Positions 32,377-41,282 of a stretch of 44,491 bases of DNA are shown piece after piece (positions within the stretch are counted from its first letter, which is position 1; each line of letters starts with the position of its first letter). The stretch covers positions 1 through 44,491 of the forward strand of contig JAFVHU010000153.1 of NCBI GenBank assembly GCA_017474385.1, read 5' to 3'. The notes under the pieces are model-generated. The model was given only the letters and a program-made list of their open reading frames with translations. It did not search any database and was not told the DNA's origin. Made by a program: the position numbers and the translations under genes. Source of the stretch: Afipia sp. GTDB taxonomy: Bacteria > Pseudomonadota > Alphaproteobacteria > Rhizobiales > Xanthobacteraceae.

Positions 32377-33137
32377 CGAATGGTCTCGAAAGGCCCGCAA
32401 TCTCTCTCGAACAGGTATCGAAGGTTTTCGGCAAGGCGGGTGGTGCCGGCACCTTCACCGCGGTCGATGCTTTGGATTTGGAGGTTGCGCAAGGACAGAT
32501 GCTTGCGCTGCTCGGCAAAACGGGGTGCGGAAAATCCACGATCTTCAACATGATTGCGGGATTGACCGAACCCACCAAGGGACGCGTGACGGTGGACGGC
32601 CACGATCCTTTCCGCGACTTCGATGCGTTCCGCGGCAAGATGGCGATCGTCTTCCAGGGCGACCGGCTGCTGCCATGGCGAACGGCGATCGAGAATGTAC
32701 AGCTTGGGCTGGAGATTCTCGGAAAGTCGAGCGAGGAGCGCAGAAGCATTGCAGAGCGTTGGCTGGAAACGCTCGGACTTCGCGGGCATGAGAATGATTA
32801 TCCTCATGCGCTGTCAGGTGGTATGCGCCAGCGTGTGTCTATCGCACGTGCATTCGCTACAAATGCGAACATTTTGCTCTGCGACGAGCCCTTCTCGGCG
32901 TTGGATGAAATGACAGCCCGCAAACTGCGTGCTGAGTTCGTCAAGCTCGTGAAGGAGAACGGAAAGACAGCCGTCTTCATTACGCACTCTATTAACGAGG
33001 CGCTGGAAATCGGAGATCGGATAGTGGTCCTGAAACGGCCGGCCAACATCGCGATCGACGTTCTGCTGACGCCGGAAGCCAAGACGGACAAGCAGGACGT
33101 TATTCGCGGCCAGATACAAGGCGTGCTGGCTGCATAA
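32373..33137 (+). CDS. ABC transporter ATP-binding protein, NitT/TauT (SsuB) type
   Basis: 254 aa. Walker A LGKTGCGKST, Q-loop MAIVFQGDRLLPWRTAIENV, signature LSGGMRQRVSIARAF, Walker B ILLCDEPFSALDE, H-loop VFITHSINEALEI. These match the SsuB/TauB group closely. It has the standard length, no defects. Last gene of the importer; the Bug-type gene follows after 26 bases. Confidence 0.92.
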   Translation: MTNGLERPAISLEQVSKVFGKAGGAGTFTAVDALDLEVAQGQMLALLGKTGCGKSTIFNMIAGLTEPTKGRVTVDGHDPFRDFDAFRGKMAIVFQGDRLLPWRTAIENVQLGLEILGKSSEERRSIAERWLETLGLRGHENDYPHALSGGMRQRVSIARAFATNANILLCDEPFSALDEMTARKLRAEFVKLVKENGKTAVFITHSINEALEIGDRIVVLKRPANIAIDVLLTPEAKTDKQDVIRGQIQGVLAA

Positions 33138-33163
33138 AAAAGAAAAGATCGGGGAGGTGTTCG

Positions 33164-34180
33164 ATGGATGTGCGGAAGACCCGGAAGGGCAATGCTGCGG
33201 CTTGGCTGACCGTGTCTGCAGTGATGGCGGCGGCCGTAACTTTCGTTGACATCGACCGCGTGCATGCGGCCGATGACTGGCCGAGCCGTCCCATTACGAT
33301 GATCAATCCGTTCGCAGCCGGTGGCCCGAACGATGTCCCGGCGCGCATGTTTGCCCAGCGCATGGGTGAAGTTCTCGGCCAGCAGGTCATTGTTGAGAAC
33401 GTCGGCGGGGCGGGCAGCATGATCGGTGCGCAGCGCGTCGCCAAGGCTCAGCCCGACGGGTATACCTTCCTGGTCGGGACCGTAGGGACGCAGGCGCAGA
33501 ACCAACTGCTCTACAAGAAGCCGACCTATGATGCGACCAAGGACTTCAGCAGCATTGGTTTGTTCCTGGAAGCGCCGCTCGTGCTGGTCGCGCGTAAGGA
33601 TTTTCCGGCGGACAATCTGAAAGATTTCGTCGCTTACGCGCGGCAAAATGGTTCGAAGATGCAATTTGCATCGGCTGGCACCGGCTCGGCCATTCATCTG
33701 GGCTGCGCCCTGTTGAATTCCGTGACGAATATCGATGCCGTTCATGTGCCGTATCGTGGCGCCAATCCCGCGATGCAGGATCTAGCCAGCGGCCGCGTGG
33801 ACTATCTTTGCGATATCATCACGACAGCCAAGCCTCAAATTGACGGCGGAGCGGTTAAGGCCATCGCGATCTTGACGGATAGCCGTTCGCCTGCGCTGGT
33901 TAACGTCCCGACAGCAATTGAGCAGGGTTACAACGTGCAGGCTTACACCTGGAATGCGTTCTTCGCGCCGAAAGGAACGCCGGATGCGACTATCAGCAAG
34001 CTCAACCGGGCGATGCTGGAGGCCATGCACGATCCTGCGATCCGTCAGAAACTTGAAAGCGCGGGCTTGCGGATTGTCGTGAATGATAGAGCTACACCGC
34101 AGTATCTTGACGGGTTCGTGAAAAGCGAAATCGAGAAGTGGGCGGGGCCGATCAAGGCAATCGGCGTCCAAATCGAATGA
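33164..34180 (+). CDS. Bug/TctC-family periplasmic binding protein, second
   Basis: 338 aa. ATG 33164 with GGGGAGG upstream. N-terminal signal with a polar start (MDVRKTRKGNAAAWLTVSAV) and cleavage near HAAD. Hallmarks: RPITMINPFAAGGPNDVPAR, VENVGGAGSMIGAQRVAKAQ, FASAGTGSAIHLGCALL, HVPYRGANPAMQDLASGRVD. Diverged from the copy at 19267. As with that one no TctAB permease is nearby. It closes the molybdenum hydroxylase operon. Confidence 0.9.
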   Translation: MDVRKTRKGNAAAWLTVSAVMAAAVTFVDIDRVHAADDWPSRPITMINPFAAGGPNDVPARMFAQRMGEVLGQQVIVENVGGAGSMIGAQRVAKAQPDGYTFLVGTVGTQAQNQLLYKKPTYDATKDFSSIGLFLEAPLVLVARKDFPADNLKDFVAYARQNGSKMQFASAGTGSAIHLGCALLNSVTNIDAVHVPYRGANPAMQDLASGRVDYLCDIITTAKPQIDGGAVKAIAILTDSRSPALVNVPTAIEQGYNVQAYTWNAFFAPKGTPDATISKLNRAMLEAMHDPAIRQKLESAGLRIVVNDRATPQYLDGFVKSEIEKWAGPIKAIGVQIE

Positions 34181-34328
34181 TTTTGCCTTAGGCGCAGATC
34201 GCACGCAATTTGTCGATTGCGGTCGCCTGTAGCTCGTGAGAAAGCTATCGGCGAGGGAGGCGCATGTCCTGCCTGTCCAATAGGATTAATAGCACTCGGC
34301 TGCTCCCGCCCAGTGAGGAAACCAGTAT

Positions 34329-36569
34329 ATGACCACGGCATCCCCCAAGATCATTTACACTCTGACCGACGAAGCTCCGGCGCTGGCGACAGCATCCTTC
34401 CTGCCAATTGTACGCGCGTTCGCCGCGCCGGCGGGGATTGATATCGCCACGAGCGATATCTCGGTGGCTGGCCGCATCCTTGGCGAGTTTCCTGAATTTC
34501 TGACTGAAAAACAGCGTGTGCCCGACAATCTGGCTGAGCTCGGCCGCCTGACGCTTCTGCCCGGTACCAACATCATCAAGTTGCCGAACGTCAGCGCCTC
34601 GGTTGCGCAGTTGAAGGTGGCCATTAAGGAATTGCAAGACAAAGGGTACAGCATTCCCGATTATCCTGACAATCCGAAGACTGATGAGGAGAAGGCGCTC
34701 CGCGCGCGCTATACCAAGTGTACCGGCAGCGCTGTGAACCCCGTCCTCCGCGAAGGAAACTCTGATCGCCGCGCGCCGCTTGCGGTAAAGAACTACGCGC
34801 GCAAGCACCCGCACAGCATGGGCGAATGGAGCCAGGCCTCGCGCTCGCACGTCTCGCATATGCATCATGGGGACTTCTATCATGGCGAGAAGTCGATGAC
34901 GCTTGACCGCGCACGGGACGTCAAGATGGAGCTTGTCACCAAGAGTGGCAAGACGATCGTGCTGAAGCCAAAGGTATCGCTCCAGGATGGTGAAGTCATC
35001 GACTCCATGTTCATGAGCAAGAAGGCTCTGCTGGCATTCTATGAGCAGCAGATCGAGGACGCTTACAAGACCGGTGTGATGTTCTCGCTGCACGTCAAGG
35101 CCACCATGATGAAGGTCTCGCATCCGATTGTATTCGGCCACTGCGTGAAGATCTTCTATTGTGATGCTTTCGAAAAGCACGACGCGTTGTTCAAAGAGCT
35201 TGGCGTCAATGTCAATAATGGCATGGTTGACCTTTACACTAAGATCGCCAGCCTGCCGCAGAGCAAACAGGACGAGATCAAAAGCGATCTGCACGCCTGC
35301 CACGCGCACCGTCCCGAGCTGGCGATGGTTGATTCCGCGAAGGGAATTACGAATTTCCACTCGCCGAACGACATCATCGTCGATGCGTCGATGCCTGCGA
35401 TGATCCGCAATGGCGGCAAGATGTGGGGAGCCGACGGGCGCCTAAAGGATGCCAAGGCAGTGATGCCGGAAAGCACCTTTGCCCGCATCTATCAGGAAAT
35501 GATCAATTTCTGTAAGTGGCACGGCGCATTCGATCCGAAGACCATGGGCACGGTGCCGAATGTCGGTCTGATGGCGCAGCAGGCCGAGGAGTATGGCTCG
35601 CACGACAAGACGTTTGAAATCCCCGAGGATGGCGTCGCAAACATTACTGATCTTGCGACCGGTGAAGTGTTGCTCAGCCAGAACGTCGAGCAGGGCGATA
35701 TCTGGCGCATGTGCCAGGTCAAGGACGCGGCTATCCGTGACTGGGTGAAGCTGGCCGTGAGTCGCGCCCGCAACTCCGGCATGCCTGTACTGTTCTGGCT
35801 GGATCCCTATCGTCCGCACGAGGCGCAACTCATCACCAAGGTGAAGATGTACCTGCACGAGCACGATACAACCGGCCTCGACATCCAGATCATGAGTCAA
35901 GTTCGCGCCATGCGTTACACACTCGAGCGCGTCGTCCGCGGTCTCGACACCATCAGCGCGACTGGCAACATCTTGCGCGATTATCTGACCGATTTGTTTC
36001 CGATCATGGAGTTGGGCACCTCAGCGAAGATGCTGTCCGTTGTTCCGCTAATGGCAGGGGGCGGCCTGTATGAAACGGGAGCAGGCGGCTCAGCGCCGAA
36101 GCATGTGCAGCAGCTAGTGGAAGAAAACCATCTACGCTGGGATTCTCTCGGTGAATTCCTCGCCCTTGCCGTCTCGTTGGAAGATCTTGGCATCAAGGCG
36201 GGTAACTCGAAAGCCAAGCTCCTGGCGAAAACGCTGGACGCTGCCACCGGCAAGCTGCTCGACAACAACAAGTCTCCTTCGCCGCGCACCGGTGAACTGG
36301 ATAATCGTGGGAGTCAGTTCTATCTCGCGATGTACTGGGCACAGGAGCTGGCGGCTCAGACTGAGGATAAGTTTCTTCGGGAGCAGTTCAAGTCGCTGGC
36401 CGAAGCACTTACCCAAAGCGAACAAAAAATTGTAGGGGAGCTTCAGGAAGTGCAAGGCAAACCGGTAGACATCGGTGGCTACTATCTGACTGACCCGAAA
36501 AAATGTGCAGATATTATGAGGCCGAGCGCGACGTTCAATGCCGTGTTGGCTGCGATGGCATCTCGATAA
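34329..36569 (+). CDS. icd: Isocitrate dehydrogenase (NADP), monomeric type
   Basis: 746 aa, the size of monomeric IDH-II. Converts isocitrate to 2-oxoglutarate and CO2 with NADP in the cytoplasm. Family blocks: [69 protein letters not shown], and [23 protein letters not shown] 34329 after GAGGAAA. The 148-base gap before it carries a CGCAAT/ATTGCG hairpin (34204-34221). It has no functional link to the catabolic genes on its left but shares the isocitrate/methylisocitrate theme with the prp operon on its right. Confidence 0.95.
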   Translation: MTTASPKIIYTLTDEAPALATASFLPIVRAFAAPAGIDIATSDISVAGRILGEFPEFLTEKQRVPDNLAELGRLTLLPGTNIIKLPNVSASVAQLKVAIKELQDKGYSIPDYPDNPKTDEEKALRARYTKCTGSAVNPVLREGNSDRRAPLAVKNYARKHPHSMGEWSQASRSHVSHMHHGDFYHGEKSMTLDRARDVKMELVTKSGKTIVLKPKVSLQDGEVIDSMFMSKKALLAFYEQQIEDAYKTGVMFSLHVKATMMKVSHPIVFGHCVKIFYCDAFEKHDALFKELGVNVNNGMVDLYTKIASLPQSKQDEIKSDLHACHAHRPELAMVDSAKGITNFHSPNDIIVDASMPAMIRNGGKMWGADGRLKDAKAVMPESTFARIYQEMINFCKWHGAFDPKTMGTVPNVGLMAQQAEEYGSHDKTFEIPEDGVANITDLATGEVLLSQNVEQGDIWRMCQVKDAAIRDWVKLAVSRARNSGMPVLFWLDPYRPHEAQLITKVKMYLHEHDTTGLDIQIMSQVRAMRYTLERVVRGLDTISATGNILRDYLTDLFPIMELGTSAKMLSVVPLMAGGGLYETGAGGSAPKHVQQLVEENHLRWDSLGEFLALAVSLEDLGIKAGNSKAKLLAKTLDAATGKLLDNNKSPSPRTGELDNRGSQFYLAMYWAQELAAQTEDKFLREQFKSLAEALTQSEQKIVGELQEVQGKPVDIGGYYLTDPKKCADIMRPSATFNAVLAAMASR

Positions 36570-36664
36570 GGATCGACGAGAACGCGGTGGCGGTGGGACG
36601 CTGGCAGATCGCTTCGATCCGACGTTAGGGTGTGTGTCCCCATAACAATGCACTGATGTTCTGG

Positions 36665-36689
36665 CCGATCCGCCCGTAGGGCGGATCGG
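36665..36689 (+). terminator. Strong hairpin after icd
   Basis: CCGATCCGCCC (36665-36675), loop GTA, GGGCGGATCGG (36679-36689): eleven perfect pairs. No T-run on either strand. It lies 96 bases after the icd stop; probable 3' end or a REP-like element. Confidence 0.5.
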
Positions 36690-36744
36690 GTCACGGCAAT
36701 GCGGTCGAGGCTCCATCTCACCTGATATGTCCGGAATCCTGAAA

Positions 36745-36918
36745 GGAATTCGCTGTTCCTGCTGCGGAATTCCCTGATCTCTAAGACTTATTCCCTGTAG
36801 TTGGTGAGGGAATTTCCAAAAAAATCACTGCCGCACAGTGGTTTCGGCTTTATGTCTCGCCTGATCGAGCCCGAAAACCGCAGATTTCCCTGTAAAATTC
36901 CTTGTTCGCAGGGAATTC
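36745..36918. repeat. Intergenic repeat cluster built on AGGGAATT/AATTCCCT
   Basis: The 471-base gap between icd and prpB has no gene that I can support. It contains GGAATTC (36745), GGAATTCCCT (36766-36775), TTCCCT-N10-AGGGAA (36791-36796 with 36807-36812) and TTCCCTG-N16-CAGGGAA (36886-36892 with 36909-36915). From memory, similar TTCCCTG-rich blocks are dispersed in Bradyrhizobium-type genomes and sometimes miscalled as proteins. Function unknown. Confidence 0.5.
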
Positions 36919-37000
36919 TCGCAGAGACTGGTGCGATCCGCACCGCATCGCCAGCCAACCAGTCCTGCTTTCAGAGAATGTCCTTCTCAGACACCAGAAA

Positions 37001-37019
37001 AGCCCGCCAAATGCGGGCT
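37001..37019 (-). terminator. Intrinsic terminator of the prp operon
   Basis: On the minus strand AGCCCGC, loop ATTTG, GCGGGCT and then TTTTCTGG. Seven perfect GC-rich pairs plus a T-run, 21 bases after the prpB stop codon: a classical Rho-independent terminator. Confidence 0.85.
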
Positions 37020-37040
37020 TCTCCGACGTCGGCCGGTCAA

Positions 37041-37961
37041 TCACCGTTGCGGCATACCTTCGGGGACGATGGTCTGGACGATGGACGCATCCAGCGCTTC
37101 GTAGTCGTGAAGCCCGATCATGTCGTAGAGTTCGGCGCGGGTTTGCATGCGATCGACGACCTTGTGAGTCCCTCCGTCGCGGGCAATGGCAGCATAGAGT
37201 CCCTGCTGCGCCTTGTTCGCGACGCGCAGCGATGACACCGGCCAGATTACCATGCGGTAGCCCATGTCCTGAAATTCGGACGCGGTGAAGAATGGCGTCT
37301 TGCCGAACTCGGTCATATTGGCGAGCAGCGGCACGCCAGGCATTCGCTTGGCAAACGCCCGGAACATCTCCTCGGTGTTCAACGCTTCCGGAAAAATCGC
37401 GTCAGCGCCAGCCTCCATATAGAGCTTCGCACGAGCGACCGCGCCGTCCAGCCCCTCGCTTGAAGCCGCGTCGGTGCGGGCGATGATAACCAGGTCGCGG
37501 CGTGCTTTTGCCGCGGCCGCTACTTTCGCGGCCATATCGTGAGCGTCGGCGAGTTTCTTGTCGTTGAGGTGTCCGCACTTCTTGGGCAGCAACTGATCCT
37601 CGAGATGCACCGCACCTGCACCGGCGTCCTCGAAGGTGCGAACCATGTGCATGACGTTGAGCGCTTCGCCGTAACCGGTGTCGCCATCTACCAGAAGTGG
37701 AAGGCCGGAGGCGCGGACGATCTGGCGAACGAAGAAGGCAACTTCATCCACCGTGATAACACCGAGATCTGGCAGGCCCATGGACGCTGTCATGGCTGCG
37801 CCGGACAGGTACAGCGCCTCGAAGCCCGCGGCCCTGGCCTGAAGTGCGGCCATGCCGTTGTGCGCGCCCGGCAAGCGCAGGATTTCAGGACGGTTCAGCA
37901 ACGTGCGAAAGCGACGGCCCGCGCTCTCGGTGGGAAGATCAGAGGCAGTCAGATAAGGCAT
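37041..37961 (-). CDS. prpB: 2-methylisocitrate lyase
   Basis: 306 aa, isocitrate lyase/PEP mutase superfamily. Splits 2-methylisocitrate into pyruvate and succinate, the last step of the methylcitrate cycle. Key parts: PGAHNGMAALQARAAGFEAL, metal-binding VDGDTGYG, catalytic Cys129 in LLPKKCGHL, IIARTDAAS, and ANMTEFGKTP. Shorter than isocitrate lyase, as expected for PrpB. Last gene of the operon, ten bases after prpC, with a clear terminator behind it. Confidence 0.94.
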   Translation of the reverse strand: MPYLTASDLPTESAGRRFRTLLNRPEILRLPGAHNGMAALQARAAGFEALYLSGAAMTASMGLPDLGVITVDEVAFFVRQIVRASGLPLLVDGDTGYGEALNVMHMVRTFEDAGAGAVHLEDQLLPKKCGHLNDKKLADAHDMAAKVAAAAKARRDLVIIARTDAASSEGLDGAVARAKLYMEAGADAIFPEALNTEEMFRAFAKRMPGVPLLANMTEFGKTPFFTASEFQDMGYRMVIWPVSSLRVANKAQQGLYAAIARDGGTHKVVDRMQTRAELYDMIGLHDYEALDASIVQTIVPEGMPQR

Positions 37962-37971
37962 ATCAGCTCCG

Positions 37972-39141
37972 TCAGGCGGCGCGGACCGAAGAGGGTGCTT
38001 TGCCCCGTTCGGCGAGCGGCACGAACGTCAGGTTCTCCGGGCCAACGTAGTTCGCGGAAGGCCGGATGATCTTGTTGTCGATGCGTTGTTCGATCACGTG
38101 CGCGGCCCAGCCCGATGTGCGCGAGATGACGAACAGCGGCGTGAACATAGCTGTCGGCACACCCATGGCGTTATAAGATACGGCGCTGAACCAGTCGAGA
38201 TTGGCGAACATCTTCTTGGTTTCGGCCATCACCGCCTCGATCCGGTCCGCAATCTCGAACATCCGCATACTGCCGCCTTCGACGCTGAGCCGCCGTGCGA
38301 CCTCCTTGATGACCTTGTTGCGCGGATCGGCGACGGTATAGACCGGGTGACCGAATCCGATCACGACCTCCTTCGCCTCAATGCGGCGGCGAATGTCGGC
38401 TTCCGCCTGATCGGCGCTGTCGTAGCGCTTCTGAATTTCGAACGCGACCTCGTTGGCGCCACCATGCTTGGGTCCGCGCAGCGCGCCGATCGCGCCAGAG
38501 ATTGCTGAATACATGTCCGAGCCGGTGCCAGCGATGGATCGCGCGGTGAAGGTCGAGGCGTTGAACTCGTGCTCGGCATAAAGAATGAGCGAGGTGTGCA
38601 TCGCACGTTCATGTGAAGCCGATGGCCTCCTGCCGTGAAGCAAGTGCAGGAAGTGTGCTCCGATGGAGTCGTCATCCGTCTCGACCTCGATGCGGCGGCC
38701 ATGGTGCGCATAATGATGCCAATACAGCAGCATCGATCCGAGCGATGCCATTAGCCGATCCGCGATGTCGCGCGCGCCGGGCTGGCCGTGGTCGTGCACC
38801 TCCGGCAGGATACAGCCCAGTGCCGAGACGCCGGTGCGCATCACGTCCATTGGGTGCGCAGCTGCCGGCAGCAACTCGAGACTGTGCAGCACCGCTACTG
38901 GCAATCCGCGTAAGGATTTGAGCTTGGCTTTGTAGTTGCGCAATTCCGAGGACGTCGGCAGGCTGCCGTGAACGAGGAGATGTGCGATCTCCTCGAACTC
39001 GCAGGTTTCGGCGACGTCGAGAATGTCGTAGCCGCGGTAGTGCAGGTCGTTGCCGGTACGGCCGACCGTGCAGAGCGCGGTGTTGCCGGCGACGATACCG
39101 GACAAGGCCACCGATTTCTTGGGCGCAGGTTTTACATCCAT
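37972..39141 (-). CDS. prpC: 2-methylcitrate synthase (citrate synthase family)
   Basis: 389 aa. Condenses propionyl-CoA and oxaloacetate. Citrate synthase signatures: [10 protein letters not shown]-like start, [20 protein letters not shown], catalytic His in [46 protein letters not shown] and the Asp in [11 protein letters not shown]. Length and the operon with prpD and prpB support PrpC rather than a housekeeping GltA. The gap to prpD is 15 bases. Confidence 0.94.
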   Translation of the reverse strand: MDVKPAPKKSVALSGIVAGNTALCTVGRTGNDLHYRGYDILDVAETCEFEEIAHLLVHGSLPTSSELRNYKAKLKSLRGLPVAVLHSLELLPAAAHPMDVMRTGVSALGCILPEVHDHGQPGARDIADRLMASLGSMLLYWHHYAHHGRRIEVETDDDSIGAHFLHLLHGRRPSASHERAMHTSLILYAEHEFNASTFTARSIAGTGSDMYSAISGAIGALRGPKHGGANEVAFEIQKRYDSADQAEADIRRRIEAKEVVIGFGHPVYTVADPRNKVIKEVARRLSVEGGSMRMFEIADRIEAVMAETKKMFANLDWFSAVSYNAMGVPTAMFTPLFVISRTSGWAAHVIEQRIDNKIIRPSANYVGPENLTFVPLAERGKAPSSVRAA

Positions 39142-39156
39142 TGCATGATCCTCCTT

Positions 39157-40701
39157 TTACCGGGTGGCTGCGCGCCTTACCGGCGCGTCGCTCTGCCAAT
39201 CGAAGATGCCGTGGGCGGAGTGGCTGCCGAGCAGTTTCGCATCGACGGTGAAGGTGAGGTCGGTCAGTTCGCCTGCTTTCAGCGATGTCAGCCGTTCCAC
39301 GGTGGCGATGAAGCGATCCTGTTCCGATGGCGCGATCACGCCGTCCGACAGAGTGCGGAACTTCTTGATGTAGTCCGGCCGCTTGAACGGCCGCGCGCCG
39401 AGTGGATGCGCGTCGGCCACCGCGAGTTCATCGCTGATAACCGAGCCGCCCTTCAGTGTGACGACGACGCGGCCGCCAAAGGCCTTTTCCTTCGGGTCGT
39501 GGCTGTGATAGCGACGCGTCCACTCCGGGTCTTCCACCGTGGAAATCTTGTGCCAGAGTGCGATGGTCTTCTCGCGGTTGGCGCGTTCCGGCGCATAGGA
39601 TTTCTCGTGGTGCCAGCCGCCGTCTTCGAGCGCGACGGCGAAGATGTACATGATGGAGTGATCGAGCGTTTCGCGGCTGGCCTTCGGGTCCATCTTCTGC
39701 GGATCATTGGCGCCAGTGCCGATCACATAATGGGTGTGATGGCTGGTGTGGATGACGATGCTCTCGATCTTCGACAGAGCGCCGATCTTCGGCCCCATGC
39801 GACGCGCCAGATCAATCAACGCCTGGCTCTGATACTCGGCGGAATGCTCCTTGGTGTAGGTGTCGAGGATCGCGCGCTTCGGCTCGCCCTTTTCAGGCAG
39901 CGGCACGATGTACTGCGCCTTCGGGCCACTCAGCAGATACGCGATGAAGCCGTCTTCGCCTTCCCAGGCCGGCGACGGCGCGCCTTCGCCGCGCAACACG
40001 CGGTCGACGGCTTCGATCGCCATCTTGCCTGCGAAGGCTGGCGCATAGGCCTTCCAGCTTGAGATTTCGCCCTTACGCGACTGACGCGTGGTGGTGGTGA
40101 CATGCAGTGCCTGCTGCACCGCCTGATAAATCGTTTCGGTTGGCAGGTTCAGCAGCGTGCCGATGCCAGCGGCGGCGGACGGACCGAGATGGGCGATGTG
40201 ATCGATTTTGTGCTCGTGCAGGCAGATGCCCTTCACGAGATCGACCTGAATCTCGTATCCGGTGGCAAGACCACGCACGAGATCGGCGCCGGACAGGCCG
40301 CAATGCTGTGCCACTGCGAGGATCGGCGGAATGTTGTCGCCGGGATGTGAGTAATCAGCTGCGAGGAACGTGTCGTGGAAATCCAGCTCACGCACCGCAA
40401 CGCCGTTAGCCCATGCCGCCCATTCCGGCGAGATGCGCTGGTTCTTATTTAAGCCGAACACAGTCGCGCCCGGCTGAAACGGATGCGCTTCGGCCTGCGC
40501 CCGCGCGCTGGCGACGGGGCGGCGCGCGACGGACGCGGCTGCCACCGCTGCGTTGTCGATAATTCGGTTACCAATCATCTCGACGACATCGGTCTCGACT
40601 GCCACCGGATCGGATGCGACCTCGGCGATCTTCCAGGCGAGCTGGTCGGCACGGGCGAGAGGTTCGGCGGACTTGTAGGTGCGAACGGTATGCTGCTTCA
40701 C
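39157..40701 (-). CDS. prpD: 2-methylcitrate dehydratase
   Basis: 514 aa, MmgE/PrpD family. Dehydrates 2-methylcitrate to 2-methyl-cis-aconitate without an iron-sulfur cluster. Recognised from [14 protein letters not shown]-like N-terminus, [60 protein letters not shown] and [20 protein letters not shown]. No AcnD or PrpF is present, which fits the PrpD route. It follows the thioesterase by 15 bases and precedes prpC. Confidence 0.94.
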   Translation of the reverse strand: MKQHTVRTYKSAEPLARADQLAWKIAEVASDPVAVETDVVEMIGNRIIDNAAVAAASVARRPVASARAQAEAHPFQPGATVFGLNKNQRISPEWAAWANGVAVRELDFHDTFLAADYSHPGDNIPPILAVAQHCGLSGADLVRGLATGYEIQVDLVKGICLHEHKIDHIAHLGPSAAAGIGTLLNLPTETIYQAVQQALHVTTTTRQSRKGEISSWKAYAPAFAGKMAIEAVDRVLRGEGAPSPAWEGEDGFIAYLLSGPKAQYIVPLPEKGEPKRAILDTYTKEHSAEYQSQALIDLARRMGPKIGALSKIESIVIHTSHHTHYVIGTGANDPQKMDPKASRETLDHSIMYIFAVALEDGGWHHEKSYAPERANREKTIALWHKISTVEDPEWTRRYHSHDPKEKAFGGRVVVTLKGGSVISDELAVADAHPLGARPFKRPDYIKKFRTLSDGVIAPSEQDRFIATVERLTSLKAGELTDLTFTVDAKLLGSHSAHGIFDWQSDAPVRRAATR

Positions 40702-40716
40702 GGCTGTCTTTTCCTG

Positions 40717-41142
40717 TCAGGTCAAATGATGTTTGAGATTGAGTGTTGTGTTTTGCGCGATGGCGACGGGACTGCCGTGCTCGTTGACGGCGACCATCTC
40801 GAAACTCCCGCGGGTGACGACGTCGCGTTGTCCGCTGGCGAGGTTCTCGCGGAACATCTCGACCGACACCGTCATCGAGCTGCGGCCCTCGCGCGCGACG
40901 CGGGCGACGATCTCGATCAACTCGCCCACGGGAATCGGCTGGTGGAACTCGATCTTGTCCGAGGTCGCCATCACCACGTTGCAGCGCGCATGCCGCGCGG
41001 CTGCGACGAACGCGGCCTTGCCCATCAGCTTCAGCGCATCGCCGCCGAATAGCGTGCCGTAGTGATTGGACAGGCCCGGAAACACCATTTCGACGAAACG
41101 AGTCTCGCGGGCTATCTCAGGGGCATTGGCAGATAATTGCAT
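40717..41142 (-). CDS. Acyl-CoA thioesterase-like hotdog protein, first gene of the prp operon
   Basis: 141 aa, single 4HBT/hotdog domain of the BACH/YciA type: NHYGTLFGGDALKLMGKAAF, then DKIEFHQPIPVGELIEIVAR and a GRSSMTVSVEMFRENLASG strand. In YciA-type enzymes a catalytic Asp follows LM; here it is Gly (LMGKAA), so activity may differ. Hydrolysis of propionyl-CoA or other short acyl-CoAs is a reasonable guess, since it is co-transcribed with prpDCB. Confidence 0.82.
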   Translation of the reverse strand: MQLSANAPEIARETRFVEMVFPGLSNHYGTLFGGDALKLMGKAAFVAAARHARCNVVMATSDKIEFHQPIPVGELIEIVARVAREGRSSMTVSVEMFRENLASGQRDVVTRGSFEMVAVNEHGSPVAIAQNTTLNLKHHLT

Positions 41143-41177
41143 CTGAATCGCTCCGGACGGCTTGTCATTCCGTCATA

Positions 41178-41271
41178 ACTTCGCAATATCTGCATAGTGA
41201 AACGCTTGGAAATGCCTGAAATAGCGAAGTTTTGCGAAGGATAGTCGCCGAGTTTGCAAAGTCTGCAAAGT
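41178..41271. promoter_or_regulatory. Operator-like repeats between the prp operon and its regulator
   Basis: Three tandem pairs of a GC(A/G)AAG-like unit: GCAATA/GCATAG (41183, 41192), GCGAAG/GCGAAG (41224-41229, 41234-41239) and GCAAAG/GCAAAG (41256-41261, 41265-41270), each pair spaced 9-10 bases, one helical turn. The TTTGCAAAG core resembles the sites reported for RamB/ScfR-type regulators, the class encoded just downstream. They lie in the 140-base divergent region and could control both directions. Confidence 0.6.
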
Positions 41272-41282
41272 GGACACGTCCG

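Noticed and set aside
36801-37288. Open frames in the icd-prpB gap
   Set aside because: They read through repeats and the prp terminator, with no conserved features.
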